The translations under genes were made by a program, and so were the position numbers. A DNA stretch of 51,294 nucleotides, taken from the NCBI RefSeq assembly GCF_010685995.1, contig NZ_JAAGWK010000032.1, positions 1 to 51,294 of the forward strand, written 5' to 3'. The DNA is from Goekera deserti. GTDB taxonomy: Bacteria > Actinomycetota > Actinomycetes > Mycobacteriales > Geodermatophilaceae. Position 1 is the stretch's first letter. The number at the start of each line of letters is the position of its first letter. The notes under the pieces are model-generated. The model did no database searches and was not told where the DNA came from. It saw nothing but the letters and a program-made list of their open reading frames with translations. Of this stretch, positions 37,177-45,907 are shown in pieces.

Positions 37177-40100
37177 TCAGCCGACCTGCAGGAAGGCGGC
37201 CCCGGTGGCCCGCTCGACGAGCCGGCACAGGCCGTTGACCAGCCGCAGCTGCTCCGGGGTGTGCACCGGGGAGGTGAGCAGCGCCGGGCTGCCCACCAGG
37301 AACGCCACCGTCTTCGCCCGGGACAGCGCGACGTTCAGCCGGTGCCGGTCGAGCAGGAACTCCAGCCGCCGCGGCACGTGCGCGCCACTGGACGCGGCCA
37401 GGGTGAAGATCGACACGGCCGCCTCGCGGCCCTGGAACCGGTCGACGGTGCCGACCTCCACGTCGGCCAGGCCCGCCGCGGCCAGCGCGCTGCGCACTCG
37501 GTTGACCTGGGCGTTGTACGGGGTCACCACCAGCACGTCGGCCTGGGTCATCCGGTGCTCGCCGGCGGCGGTGCGCCAGGCCCGGCCCAGCAGGTCGCCC
37601 ACCAGCTCGACCACCACCGCGGCCTCCTCCGCGGACGCCGCGCCGTTGCCCTCGTGCACGACCGGCACCCAGCCCAGCCCCGACGGCGCCGCCCACCGGT
37701 CGGGCAGGTCGATGGCGTTCCCGGCGGTGACCGGCGCCGGCAGCAGCCGGCTGTCGTAGGACAGCTCGGACACCAGCCCGCACAGGGCCGGGGCCATCCG
37801 CCAGGTGCGGTCCAGGAACACGCCACGCCCCGGCGGCAGCACGTCGTCGGCGCCGATCACGTGCTGTAGCGCGGAGACGTCGGCGCCGTCGGCGTGCACG
37901 CCCCGGCCCGGCTGCCGCAGCTGCTGCGGGTCGCCGAGCAGCAGCAGGTCGGTCGCCGCCCGGGACACCACGAGCGTGTTGGCCAGCGACAGCTGCCCGG
38001 CCTCGTCCACCACCAGCACGTCGAGCCGGCCGGCCAGCTCCGGCCGGGCGAACAGCCACGGCGTCCCGGCGACGAGGTCGGCGTCCCCCGCGTCGAGGGC
38101 GTCGACCACCGCCCCGTTGGTGCCGGCGCACACCACCCCGGGCGCGCTGCACATCTGGTGCGGTGCCGCCTTCTGCACCGCCCGCAGCGGGACGCCGGCC
38201 TCCCCTGCCGCGGCGACGACGCCGTCGAGCAGGTTGCCCAGCGCCTTGTGGCTGTGCGCGGTGATGCCCACCCGCCGGCCGGCCCGCACCAGGTCGACGA
38301 CCGCGCGGGCACCGGTGTGCGTCTTGCCCGCACCGGGCGGCCCCTGCACCGCCAGCACCCCACCGTCCAGGGCCCGCGCCAGCCGGCGCACCGCGTCGCC
38401 AGCCGGCTCGCCGGGGACGACGACGGGCTCGCCGTCGCGCAGCCGGGGCGGGCGGTGCAGGAGCAGGTCCCGGGCGGCCCGCAGGTGCCGACCAGGCGCG
38501 TCCACCCCGCCGGCGGCCACCGCCTCACCCAGGTCGAGCAGCGCGGCGCGGAACACCGTGTCCGGGATGGGCCCGCCGGGCAGCAGCCCGAGCGGGTGCT
38601 CGGCGGACACCTCGACCCGGCGGGACAGCACGACCCAGCCCTCGGTGGCGTCGACGTCGACCACCTCGGAGGAGACCCGCCGGCCGTCGGCGCCGACCGG
38701 GACGTGATCCAGCCGGTCGCCGGGGCCGACCTTGGTCTCCTGCGGTGGGAACCGGTAGCGCCAGTGGGCCGAGCGGCCCTGCACGCCGAGCATGGCGACC
38801 GGCTCCAGCGGGCCGAGCGCGACGGACTCCCGCTCCAGGTCCTCGGCCGGCAGCGCGCGCAGCCGGAAGTACTCCCACCACTCCGAGCGCGCCTCCCGGG
38901 CGTGCCAGCCCAGCTGCTGGGCGAGCAGCCAGACCGCCTGCTGCTCCGGGGACCGGTCCGCGGCGTCCGCGGGCACCCCGGTCAGCAGCCGCCGCTCCAG
39001 GTCCGCGCGGGCGGCCTCGGCGGCGAGGGCCTCCAGCGACGCCTCCGGGTCGGCGTCACCCGGCCGGGCCAGCGGGGTGCCCGTGGCGAGCAGCTCGGTG
39101 CGCAGCGCCTCCAGCCAGTCCCGCAACTGCATCGTGGACAGGCAGTCGTCCCGGTTGTAGGTCTCGATCTCGTCCAGCAGCCGCTGCTCCCGGGTGGCCA
39201 GCCAGGTCTCGAACGCGATGATGCTGGCGCCGGCGTCGGAGACGGTCTCGGCGACCGGGCGGGTGTGGCCGCGGTAGTGGTCCTCGACCTTCTTCAGCGA
39301 GTACGACTCCTTGCTCAGCAGCAGCCCCTGCCGGACGACGGCGTAGAGGTCGACCAGCACGTCGCCGCGCAGCAGCCGGTCGACCTCGGCCTGCCGGGTG
39401 TGCAGCCGCGCGGACAGGTCCCGCAACCGGTTCGGCTCGTAGGGCGCGTAGTGGTAGACGTGCATCGCGGGGTCGGCGGCGTGCGCGGCGACCAGGTGGT
39501 CGACCAGCTGCTCGAAGGCCCGCCGCTCGGCCGCGGACTGGTCGGGTGCCGGTGCCGCGGGGTCGCCCGGCTCGCACCCCCAGTAGGCGGTGAAGGCACC
39601 CGTGGTGTCCAGCAGCCCCCACAGGTACTCCAGGCCGTGGTCGCCGGTGAACGGGTCACCCTCGATGTCGAAGAACAGGTCGCCGCGGCTGGGCGGCGGT
39701 AGCAGCTCGAACCCGCGCCCGGGCAGCCGGGGCAGGAACTCGTAGCCGGGCACGCCGGTCTCCCGCTCGGCGACCTGCAGCCGCGCCTGGCGGGTGATCC
39801 GCTCCCGCGACGTGTGCCCGATCGACTCCGGCAGCCGGTCGGCCGGCACCCGGGCCAGCTGCGCGACGGTGCTGATGCCCACCCCGGTCAGCGCGACGGC
39901 GTGGTCGCGGCGCAGGAAGGCCACCCGGGACAGGTGGTCCTCGGCCGTCCAGCGCTCGGTGCAGGTGGCCTTCCAGGGGCACACCCCGCAGTGCGCGTTC
40001 GGGTGCGGCGGGGCGAGGTCGCCGTCGGCCAGCCGGTCGAGGAAGCGGGTGCGGGCGGTTCGGGCGTAGGCCTGCGCGTCGGCGTACCGGAACGTCAGCT

Positions 40101-40641
40101 CCTGCCGGTCGCCGGTGACCACGGTGAGCAGCTCCGGTGGCGCGCCCTGCAGCACGGCCAGCAGGTCGCCGTAGAGCGCCATCTGCAGCAGGGCCGGCAC
40201 CTTGATCCGCCGGGCGAGCTTGGTGTCGGCGACGTCGTAGGCCCAGGGGCCGAGCGCGGAGTCGCGGTCGGGGCGCTTGAGCAGGAAGTCGGCGTGCCCG
40301 CGCCAGGTGCCGTCGAAGAAGGTGGCCTGGTAGACGACGTCGGCGCCGGAGCGCATCGCGGCCAGCGTCTCGGCCTGGGCCCGCAGCAGCGCGGCGGCGT
40401 CCTTGCCGGTGGGCGCGTCGATCTCGACGACGGACAGCCCGGCGTCCCGCAGCCGCTGCACGTGCCGCGCCTCGTGGGCGATGCCGTGCTCGGCGACCAG
40501 CTGCGTCATCGGGTCGGCCGCCGGCGGCCGGGGCCGCAGGCCACGGGCCACCTCGGTGCTGAGCCGGGTCAGGTGCTCGCACTCCAGGAACCCGGTCAGG
40601 TCGCCGGCGCTGACCACCAGCGCGCCGTCGGACTCGTACAT
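37177..40641 (-). CDS. TM0106-type RecB-like nuclease fused to DEDD exonuclease and UPF1-like helicase
   Basis: A 1154-residue multidomain protein. Residues about 1-260 form a Cas4/RecB-like nuclease with four probable iron-sulfur cysteines, C21 in 'FLECEHLTRL' and the later cluster 'CGVCPWKATC' (about 217-226), with core 'YQATFFDGTWRGHADFLLKR' and 'YDVADTKLARR'. A RNase-H-like exonuclease follows ('DLFFDIEGDPFTGDHGLEYL', about 322; later 'YNRDDCLSTMQLRDWLE'). The C-terminal part is a UPF1-like superfamily 1 helicase: Walker A 'AVQGPPGAGKTHTGARAVVD' (about 766), Walker B 'VLVVDEAGQLSLANTLVVSR', 'LLLLGDPQQLRQPGRG', 'VGTVDRFQGREAAVSIFTLA' and 'HRLNVALSRAKTVAFLVGSP'. It should process DNA or RNA ends; its physiological role is not established. 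Confidence 0.92.
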   Translation of the reverse strand: MYESDGALVVSAGDLTGFLECEHLTRLSTEVARGLRPRPPAADPMTQLVAEHGIAHEARHVQRLRDAGLSVVEIDAPTGKDAAALLRAQAETLAAMRSGADVVYQATFFDGTWRGHADFLLKRPDRDSALGPWAYDVADTKLARRIKVPALLQMALYGDLLAVLQGAPPELLTVVTGDRQELTFRYADAQAYARTARTRFLDRLADGDLAPPHPNAHCGVCPWKATCTERWTAEDHLSRVAFLRRDHAVALTGVGISTVAQLARVPADRLPESIGHTSRERITRQARLQVAERETGVPGYEFLPRLPGRGFELLPPPSRGDLFFDIEGDPFTGDHGLEYLWGLLDTTGAFTAYWGCEPGDPAAPAPDQSAAERRAFEQLVDHLVAAHAADPAMHVYHYAPYEPNRLRDLSARLHTRQAEVDRLLRGDVLVDLYAVVRQGLLLSKESYSLKKVEDHYRGHTRPVAETVSDAGASIIAFETWLATREQRLLDEIETYNRDDCLSTMQLRDWLEALRTELLATGTPLARPGDADPEASLEALAAEAARADLERRLLTGVPADAADRSPEQQAVWLLAQQLGWHAREARSEWWEYFRLRALPAEDLERESVALGPLEPVAMLGVQGRSAHWRYRFPPQETKVGPGDRLDHVPVGADGRRVSSEVVDVDATEGWVVLSRRVEVSAEHPLGLLPGGPIPDTVFRAALLDLGEAVAAGGVDAPGRHLRAARDLLLHRPPRLRDGEPVVVPGEPAGDAVRRLARALDGGVLAVQGPPGAGKTHTGARAVVDLVRAGRRVGITAHSHKALGNLLDGVVAAAGEAGVPLRAVQKAAPHQMCSAPGVVCAGTNGAVVDALDAGDADLVAGTPWLFARPELAGRLDVLVVDEAGQLSLANTLVVSRAATDLLLLGDPQQLRQPGRGVHADGADVSALQHVIGADDVLPPGRGVFLDRTWRMAPALCGLVSELSYDSRLLPAPVTAGNAIDLPDRWAAPSGLGWVPVVHEGNGAASAEEAAVVVELVGDLLGRAWRTAAGEHRMTQADVLVVTPYNAQVNRVRSALAAAGLADVEVGTVDRFQGREAAVSIFTLAASSGAHVPRRLEFLLDRHRLNVALSRAKTVAFLVGSPALLTSPVHTPEQLRLVNGLCRLVERATGAAFLQVG

Positions 40642-40726
40642 CGCACCGCTCCCTGTCGCGCGGGCCGGTCCCGCCGGACGACCGTAGGACGGCCCTCCGA
40701 CAGAACCACACCGGCCGGCGGCCGGT

Positions 40727-40896
40727 TCAGTCCACGAAGGCGTGCACCACCGGCGCGAGCTCGTGCGCCTCGGTGACCAGTGCCAGGTGCCCGCCCCGGT
40801 ACAGGTGCAGCTGGGCGTCCGGGATCAGCCGGGCCATCACCCGGGCGTTGACCGACGGGATCATCGGGTCGTCGTCGCCGGCCAGGACCAGCTCAC
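40727..40896 (-). pseudogene. C-terminal remnant of an alpha/beta hydrolase (PHA-depolymerase-like)
   Basis: The minus-strand frame ending at 40727 reads 'ELVLAGDDDPMIPSVNARVM', 'ARLIPDAQLHLYRGGHLALV' and 'TEAHELAPVVHAFVD'. This is the acid-loop strand, the catalytic Asp (LAGDDDPMIP) and the catalytic histidine (RGGHL) of alpha/beta hydrolases close to poly(3-hydroxyalkanoate) depolymerases. Upstream of about 40900 the homology stops and no nucleophile elbow or start exists before the LacI gene begins on the opposite strand. The fragment is about 55 residues and cannot be functional. Confidence 0.7.
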
Positions 40897-41102
40897 ACAA
40901 CCACACCCGCAGCCGGTCGACACCGGGAGTCCCCGACCGCCGCGGGGCTCCCGACCCGCGCCGCTCCGGGCGCGCCCGGGAGCACGCCGGACCGGACATG
41001 CGTGTGGGAGGCTCACCTGCGCAGCGGGCGGCACCCACTCCGACCCGCCCGGACGTCCCGCTGCCACACGGGCGGACGTCAGGACCGGAGGGACCGCACG
41101 CC

Positions 41103-42101
41103 ATGGTCGCGACCCTGCACGACGTGGCCCGGCTCGCCGGGGTGTCCTTCAAGACCGTCTCCAACGTCGTCAACGACTACCCGCACGTCCGGCCGAGCAC
41201 CCGCGAGCGGGTGCTCGAGGCCATCCGGACGCTGGACTACCAGCCCAACCTCTCCGCCCGCAGCCTGCGCTCGGGCCGCAGTGGCGTGCTGAGCCTCGCC
41301 CTGCCCGAGCTGCGCCTGCCGTACTTCGCCGAGCTGGCCGACGAGGTGATCCGGGCCGCCGAGCGCCGGGGCCTGGTGGTGCTGATCGAGCAGACCAACC
41401 GGGACCGCAAGCGGGAGGTCGACCTGCTGTCCAGCGCGCGGCTGCGGATGGTGGACGGGTTGCTGTTCAGCCCGCTGGGCCTGGAGCCGGAGGACGTCGA
41501 GCTGGTCCGGATCGACACGCCCCTGGTGCTGCTCGGCGAGCGGGTGTTCCACCCGGCCGTCGACCACGTGACGATGCAGAACGTCGAGGCGGCCCGGGCG
41601 GCGACGGAGTACCTGCTGGCCCGGGGACGGCGCCGGATCGCGCTGGTCGGCTACCACCCCGGCGAGGTGATCGGCTCGGCCGGGCTGCGCTTCCGCGGGT
41701 ACCGCGAGGCCCTGGAGGGCGCCGGCCTGGCCGTCGACGAGCGACTGCTGGGCGTGGCCGAGCTGTGGCACCGCCAGCAGGGCGCCGACGCGGCCACGCA
41801 ACTGCTGGACTCCGGGGTGCACTTCGACGCCGTGTTCGCGTGCAACGACACCCTGGCGCTGGGCGCGATGCACGCCCTGACCGGTGCCGGCCGCCGGGTC
41901 CCCGACGACGTCGCCGTGGTGGGCTTCGACAACACCGACGAGGGCGTCTACTCCCAGCCGGCGCTCACCACCGTCGACCCCGGGCGCCGCGGCATCGCCG
42001 AGTGCGCGGTGGACACCCTGGTGCAGCGGATCGCCGACCGCACCGCACCGGTGCGGCAGACCGCGATCGACTTCTCCATCGTGCAGCGCGAGTCCACCTG
42101 A
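41103..42101 (+). CDS. LacI family transcriptional regulator of the arabino-oligosaccharide operon
   Basis: A 332-residue LacI protein. HTH 'TLHDVARLAGVSFKTVSNVV' (residues 4-23), hinge 'LDYQPNLSARSLRSGRSGVL', and a periplasmic-binding-like sugar domain ('FDAVFACNDTLALGAMHALT', 'GRRVPDDVAVVGFDNTDEGV', 'SQPALTTVDPGRRGIAECAV'). It should repress the downstream ABC importer and arabinofuranosidase genes until a sugar binds. A CGTTC...GAACG palindrome 105 bp after its stop lies right on the importer's promoter. The ATG is at 41103 ('GGACCGCACGCC' before it gives only a weak ribosome site). Confidence 0.93.
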   Translation: MVATLHDVARLAGVSFKTVSNVVNDYPHVRPSTRERVLEAIRTLDYQPNLSARSLRSGRSGVLSLALPELRLPYFAELADEVIRAAERRGLVVLIEQTNRDRKREVDLLSSARLRMVDGLLFSPLGLEPEDVELVRIDTPLVLLGERVFHPAVDHVTMQNVEAARAATEYLLARGRRRIALVGYHPGEVIGSAGLRFRGYREALEGAGLAVDERLLGVAELWHRQQGADAATQLLDSGVHFDAVFACNDTLALGAMHALTGAGRRVPDDVAVVGFDNTDEGVYSQPALTTVDPGRRGIAECAVDTLVQRIADRTAPVRQTAIDFSIVQREST

Positions 42102-42403
42102 CGGCTGGCGCCGCAGGCCCGCACCGGGCTCCCCGGTTCAGGTCACGACTGTGTGACGACGCCGACATGACGCCTTGACACGCCTCGCACCCGTCCCCAT
42201 CATGGCGTTCACAACGTTGTAGAACGTGCCTCACACCACAGCTCATCATGAGATCGGGCCTCCCGGCGCCGTCCGACAGCCCAGCGTCCAGCCGCCCCCG
42301 GCCGGTCGACCCCGCACACCGGTCGCGCTCCACCCGCTCGACCGCGCTCCACGCAGGACCCACGACGACGAAGTCCGTGGCACGCACTCCGAGAGGGAAC
42401 ACA
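42102..42403 (+). promoter_or_regulatory. Promoter and LacI operator of the sugar ABC operon
   Basis: The 302-bp gap contains -35 TTGACA (42175-42180), a 17-nt spacer and -10-like CATCAT (42198-42203). From 42206 to 42226 lies an inverted repeat, CGTTCACAAC then GTTGTAGAACG: arms CGTTC/GAACG outside and the 10-bp palindrome ACAACGTTGT at the centre, with one extra base on the right. It covers the expected start site, as for a LacI-type repressor. The remaining ~180 bp to the GTG form a long leader with no structure I can name. Confidence 0.78.
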
Positions 42404-43759
42404 GTGAACAAGAAGCTCGTAGCGGCGGTTCTCGGCGCAGGGACGGCGATGGCCTCCCTCACCGGGTGTGGCGGCGGTGACGACGGTGGCAGCGGCGGCA
42501 ACGCGAGCGGCGGCTCCTGCAGCGTCCCGATCGTGAACCCGGACGCCACGCAGGTCTCCGTCTGGGGCTGGTACCCCAACCTGCAGAAGGTCGCCACCAA
42601 CTTCAACAACACCCACGACGACGTGCAGGTCTGCCTGACCAACGCCGGCCAGGGTGTGGACGAGTACAACAAGTTCCAGACCGCGATCACCGCCGGCAGC
42701 GGCGCCCCCGACGTCATCATGCTGGAGACCGACCAGGTCCCCGGCTTCGCGCTGCAGGGCGGGCTGACCGACCTCAGCGAGTACGGCGCCAGCGACGTGC
42801 AGGGCAAGTTCAGCGAGGGCGCTTGGAAGGACGTCTCCAGCGGCGACGCCGTCTACGGCATCCCGGTCGACGGCGGCCCGATGGCGATGATGTACCGCAC
42901 CGACATCTTCGAGCAGTACGGCCTGACCGTGCCCACCACCTGGGACGAGTACCGCGCCCAGGCCGAGAAGCTCAAGGCCGCCGGCGGCCCGCTGATGGGC
43001 GACGTGCCCAGCAACGTCCCGGCCCCGATGGTCGCCCTGATGCAGCAGAAGGGCGCGGTGCCGTGGGAGTACGACGCCGCCAACCCGACCGACCTGAAGA
43101 TCAACCTCAACGACCAGAACAGCAAGGACGTCCTGGACTACTGGGCCAACATGGTCAAGGACGGCCTGGCCGGCAAGCAGGACCAGTTCACCACCGACTA
43201 CATCTCCGGTGTCGTCCGCGGTGACTACGCCACCTACGTGTCCGCCGCCTGGGCGCCCGGCTACCTGACCGGCGCAGGCGCCGGCGAGGGTGCCGACGCC
43301 GGCAAGTGGGCCGTCGCACCGCTGCCCCAGTGGGACCCGGCCAACCCGGTGCAGGTCAACTGGGGCGGGTCGGTCTTCTCGGTCACCGAGCAGGCCCAGG
43401 ACAAGGAGGCCGCGGCCGTCGTCGCCAAGGAGCTGTACGCCGACGACGAGTCGCTCAAGGACGGCTGGGTGAACCAGATCATCTTCCCGCTGAACACCTC
43501 GGTGCTCACCTCGGACGAGTTCATCAACAACCAGTCGACCTTCTTCAACGGCCAGACCGCCAACAAGGACGTCTACATCCCGGCGGCCGACGCCTACGAG
43601 GGCTCGACCTACAGCCCCTTCTCGAACAACTTCTACGCCGAGTTCACCAAGGAGATCACGGCGATGAACAACGGTGAGAAGACCGGCTCGGAGGCCGCCG
43701 ACTCGCTGCAGGAGTCGATGGAGACCTACGCCGAGCAGCAGGGCTTCACGCTCTCCTGA
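42404..43759 (+). CDS. ABC sugar transporter substrate-binding lipoprotein (CUT1 family)
   Basis: A 451-residue extracellular binding protein. The signal peptide ends in the lipobox LTGC (Cys22), followed by a Gly/Ser-rich linker. The mature protein has the SBP type 1 pattern: 'TQVSVWGWYPNLQKVATNFN', 'SGAPDVIMLETDQVPGFALQ', 'AVYGIPVDGGPMAMMYRTDI', 'TVPTTWDEYRAQAEKLKAAG' and 'VNWGGSVFSVTEQAQDKEAA'. It captures an oligosaccharide, most likely arabinose-containing given the GH51 gene at the operon end. GTG 42404 has a GAGAGGGA site. A stable hairpin lies between this gene and the first permease. The operon has no ATPase gene, so a shared MsiK-type ATPase is expected elsewhere. Confidence 0.93.
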   Translation: MNKKLVAAVLGAGTAMASLTGCGGGDDGGSGGNASGGSCSVPIVNPDATQVSVWGWYPNLQKVATNFNNTHDDVQVCLTNAGQGVDEYNKFQTAITAGSGAPDVIMLETDQVPGFALQGGLTDLSEYGASDVQGKFSEGAWKDVSSGDAVYGIPVDGGPMAMMYRTDIFEQYGLTVPTTWDEYRAQAEKLKAAGGPLMGDVPSNVPAPMVALMQQKGAVPWEYDAANPTDLKINLNDQNSKDVLDYWANMVKDGLAGKQDQFTTDYISGVVRGDYATYVSAAWAPGYLTGAGAGEGADAGKWAVAPLPQWDPANPVQVNWGGSVFSVTEQAQDKEAAAVVAKELYADDESLKDGWVNQIIFPLNTSVLTSDEFINNQSTFFNGQTANKDVYIPAADAYEGSTYSPFSNNFYAEFTKEITAMNNGEKTGSEAADSLQESMETYAEQQGFTLS

Positions 43760-43771
43760 CGCGCACCCACC

Positions 43772-43808
43772 GCTCGTCCCCGGGGAATCACCCTCCCCGG
43801 GGACGAGC
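43772..43808 (+). promoter_or_regulatory. Intercistronic hairpin between binding protein and permease genes
   Basis: Perfect 15-bp arms, GCTCGTCCCCGGGGA (43772-43786) and its complement (43794-43808), around a 7-nt loop, starting 13 nt after the stop. Such hairpins often cause partial termination or protect the upstream mRNA, giving more binding protein than permease. Confidence 0.7.
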
Positions 43809-43851
43809 ACCCCTCCCGAGCACCACCTCACGCGCACGGAAGCGAGACGGC

Positions 43852-44820
43852 ATGGCATCGCTGGGTACGGCAGACCAGGTGGCGTCGTCCGCGGCGGCCG
43901 CCACGGCGACCGGCGGGCGACCCCGGCCGGAGGCCAGGAAGCAGCTGAAGGGCCGCGGTACCAACGCGTGGGTGGCCTGGGCGTTCCTCGCCCCGTTCGC
44001 CCTGGTGTTCCTGGTCTTCCTGGTGGCACCCCTGCTCTACGCGCTGTACCTCAGCCTCTACACCAAGGGGCTGGCCACCGGTGAGCGGTTCGCCGGCCTG
44101 GACAACTACACCCGGGCCTTCACCGACCCGTCGTTCCTCAACGGCATCTGGTTCGTGCTGCGGTTCACCCTGGTCGTGATCCCGGTGCAGATGGCGGTCT
44201 CGCTGCTCGCCGCGCTCGTGCTCGACTCGCTCACCTCGCGGTTCTCCCGGTTCTCCCGCCTGGTGATCTTCGTGCCCTACGCCATCCCCGCCGTCATCGG
44301 CGCGCTGATGTGGGGCTTCCTGTACAGCCCGAACTTCGGGCCGCTGCAGCAGATCTTCGGTGACTCGGCCCCGTTCCTGCTCGCCGACGGCGGCCTGTTC
44401 GCCGGCCTCACCAACGTGGTCACCTGGCAGTGGGCCGGCTATTACATGATCATCATCTACGCCGCGCTGCAGGGCATCGACCCGGCCATCTACGAGGCGG
44501 CGAAGATCGACGGCGCCACGGGGCTGCAGGTCGCGCTGCGCATCAAGATCCCGATGGTCAGCTCCGCGCTGGTGCTGATCCTGGTCTTCGCGGTCATCGG
44601 CACGCTGCAGTTCTTCACCGAGCCGCAGGTGCTGCGGCCGATCTCCAACGGCGGGATCACCGCCGACATCACCCCGAACGTCTACGCCTTCAACCTGGCC
44701 TTCAACTACGCGCAGGTGAACTACGCGTCGGCGATCGCGTTCGCGCTGGGCATCGTGGTGTTCCTCGGCGTCTACATCTTCCTGTTCGCCACCCGTAAGC
44801 GTGGGGGTTTCCTCAAGTGA
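43852..44820 (+). CDS. ABC sugar transporter permease (MalF/UgpA-like)
   Basis: A 322-residue permease with a hydrophilic N-terminus (about 1-40) and six membrane helices. The EAA loop that contacts the ATPase is 'EAAKIDGATGLQVALRIKIP' preceded by 'YAALQGIDPAIY'. 'LVAPLLYALYLSLYTKGLAT' near the N-terminus is typical of CUT1 permeases. It pairs with the second permease to form the channel. ATG 43852; its stop overlaps the next gene's GTG by 4 nt (44817-44820). Confidence 0.92.
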   Translation: MASLGTADQVASSAAAATATGGRPRPEARKQLKGRGTNAWVAWAFLAPFALVFLVFLVAPLLYALYLSLYTKGLATGERFAGLDNYTRAFTDPSFLNGIWFVLRFTLVVIPVQMAVSLLAALVLDSLTSRFSRFSRLVIFVPYAIPAVIGALMWGFLYSPNFGPLQQIFGDSAPFLLADGGLFAGLTNVVTWQWAGYYMIIIYAALQGIDPAIYEAAKIDGATGLQVALRIKIPMVSSALVLILVFAVIGTLQFFTEPQVLRPISNGGITADITPNVYAFNLAFNYAQVNYASAIAFALGIVVFLGVYIFLFATRKRGGFLK

Positions 44821-45746
44821 GCGTCCTGTCCAAGCCCACCGCCGAGGCACCCGCCCGGCCCGCGGCTCCCCCGCCGCGGCGCCACGACCCGCGCCGGCAG
44901 CCCAGGCGCTGGGGATCGCACCTGTTCCTCGGCTTCCTGGTCCTGTACTTCATCCTGCCGCTGTGGTTCCTGGTCGTCGCCAGCACCAAGGACGCCGGCG
45001 GGCTGTTCAACGGCACCGGCGGCGCGCTCTGGTTCGACCAGGGCTTCCACTTCTTCGAGAACCTCAGCACGCTGTTCACCTACAACGACGGCATCTACCT
45101 GAAGTGGCTGGGCAACTCGCTGCTCTACGCCTTCGCCGCCGGGATCGGCGCCACCGTGCTGGCCGTGCTGGCCGGGTACGCGTTCGCCAAGTTCGACTTC
45201 CCCGGCCGCCGGCTGACCTTCTCGCTGCTGCTGGGCGCGGTCATGGTGCCGGCCACCGCGCTGGTCATCCCCACGTTCGTGCTGCTCAGCCGGCTGGAGC
45301 TCACCAACACCGCGTGGGCGGTCATCCTGCCCTCGATGCTCAACCCGTTCGGCGTCTACCTGATGCGGGTCTACGCCGCCGACGGTGTGCCCGACGAGCT
45401 GCTGGACGCCGCACGGATGGACGGCGCCGGTGAGTTCCGCACGTTCTTCAGCGTCGCCCTGCCGCTGATGCGCCCGGCCATAGTCACCGTGCTGCTGCTG
45501 TCGGTCGTCGGCACCTGGAACAACTACTTCCTGCCGCTGGCCGTGCTGTCGGACTCGACGAAGTTCCCGATCACCGTCGGGCTGAACCTCTGGCAGGGCC
45601 TCGCCGGCGCCAACAACGGCGGCGGCACGTCGCTCTACGCGCTGATCATCGTCGGCTCGCTGGTGTCGATCATCCCGCTGGTGATCGCCTTCCTCGGCCT
45701 GCAGAAGTACTGGCAGGGCGGCCTGGCGATCGGCAGCCTCAAGTAG
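44817..45746 (+). CDS. ABC sugar transporter permease (MalG/UgpE-like)
   Basis: A 309-residue permease: Pro-rich N-terminus (about 1-35), then six helices. The EAA loop is 'DELLDAARMDGAGEFRTFFS' with 'VALPLMRPAIVTVLLLSVVG', and 'LKWLGNSLLYAFAAGIGATV' and 'FPLAVLSD..' -type segments ('YFLPLAVLSDSTKFPITVGL') match MalG-like proteins. It forms the transmembrane channel with the MalF-like partner. GTGA overlap with the upstream gene ensures equal translation. A hairpin follows before the GH51 gene. Confidence 0.92.
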   Translation: MSVLSKPTAEAPARPAAPPPRRHDPRRQPRRWGSHLFLGFLVLYFILPLWFLVVASTKDAGGLFNGTGGALWFDQGFHFFENLSTLFTYNDGIYLKWLGNSLLYAFAAGIGATVLAVLAGYAFAKFDFPGRRLTFSLLLGAVMVPATALVIPTFVLLSRLELTNTAWAVILPSMLNPFGVYLMRVYAADGVPDELLDAARMDGAGEFRTFFSVALPLMRPAIVTVLLLSVVGTWNNYFLPLAVLSDSTKFPITVGLNLWQGLAGANNGGGTSLYALIIVGSLVSIIPLVIAFLGLQKYWQGGLAIGSLK

Positions 45747-45753
45747 GTCTCCC

Positions 45754-45785
45754 GCGGTGCTGCCCACCCCACCGGGCAGCACCGC
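45754..45785 (+). terminator. Hairpin between permease and arabinofuranosidase genes
   Basis: Perfect 12-bp arms GCGGTGCTGCCC (45754-45765) and GGGCAGCACCGC (45774-45785) with an 8-nt loop, starting 7 nt after the permease stop. No separate promoter for the next gene is evident in the C-rich remainder, so partial read-through to the GH51 gene is likely. Confidence 0.65.
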
Positions 45786-45907
45786 CGGGCCCATCCCGCG
45801 CAGCAGCGGCACTCCACCGCACCGCTCCACCGCGCGCCCCGTCGCGCCCGCTCCCCCACAGCACGCGGCCCCGGCCGCGCCCCCACCATCCCGCGAGGAC
45901 GTCCACC

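Noticed and set aside
36647-40641. A CRISPR or known restriction-modification locus based on the Cas4-like domain and Vsr
   Set aside because: No Cas1/2, repeats, methylase or specificity subunit is present; the domain belongs to the TM0106 nuclease-helicase type.
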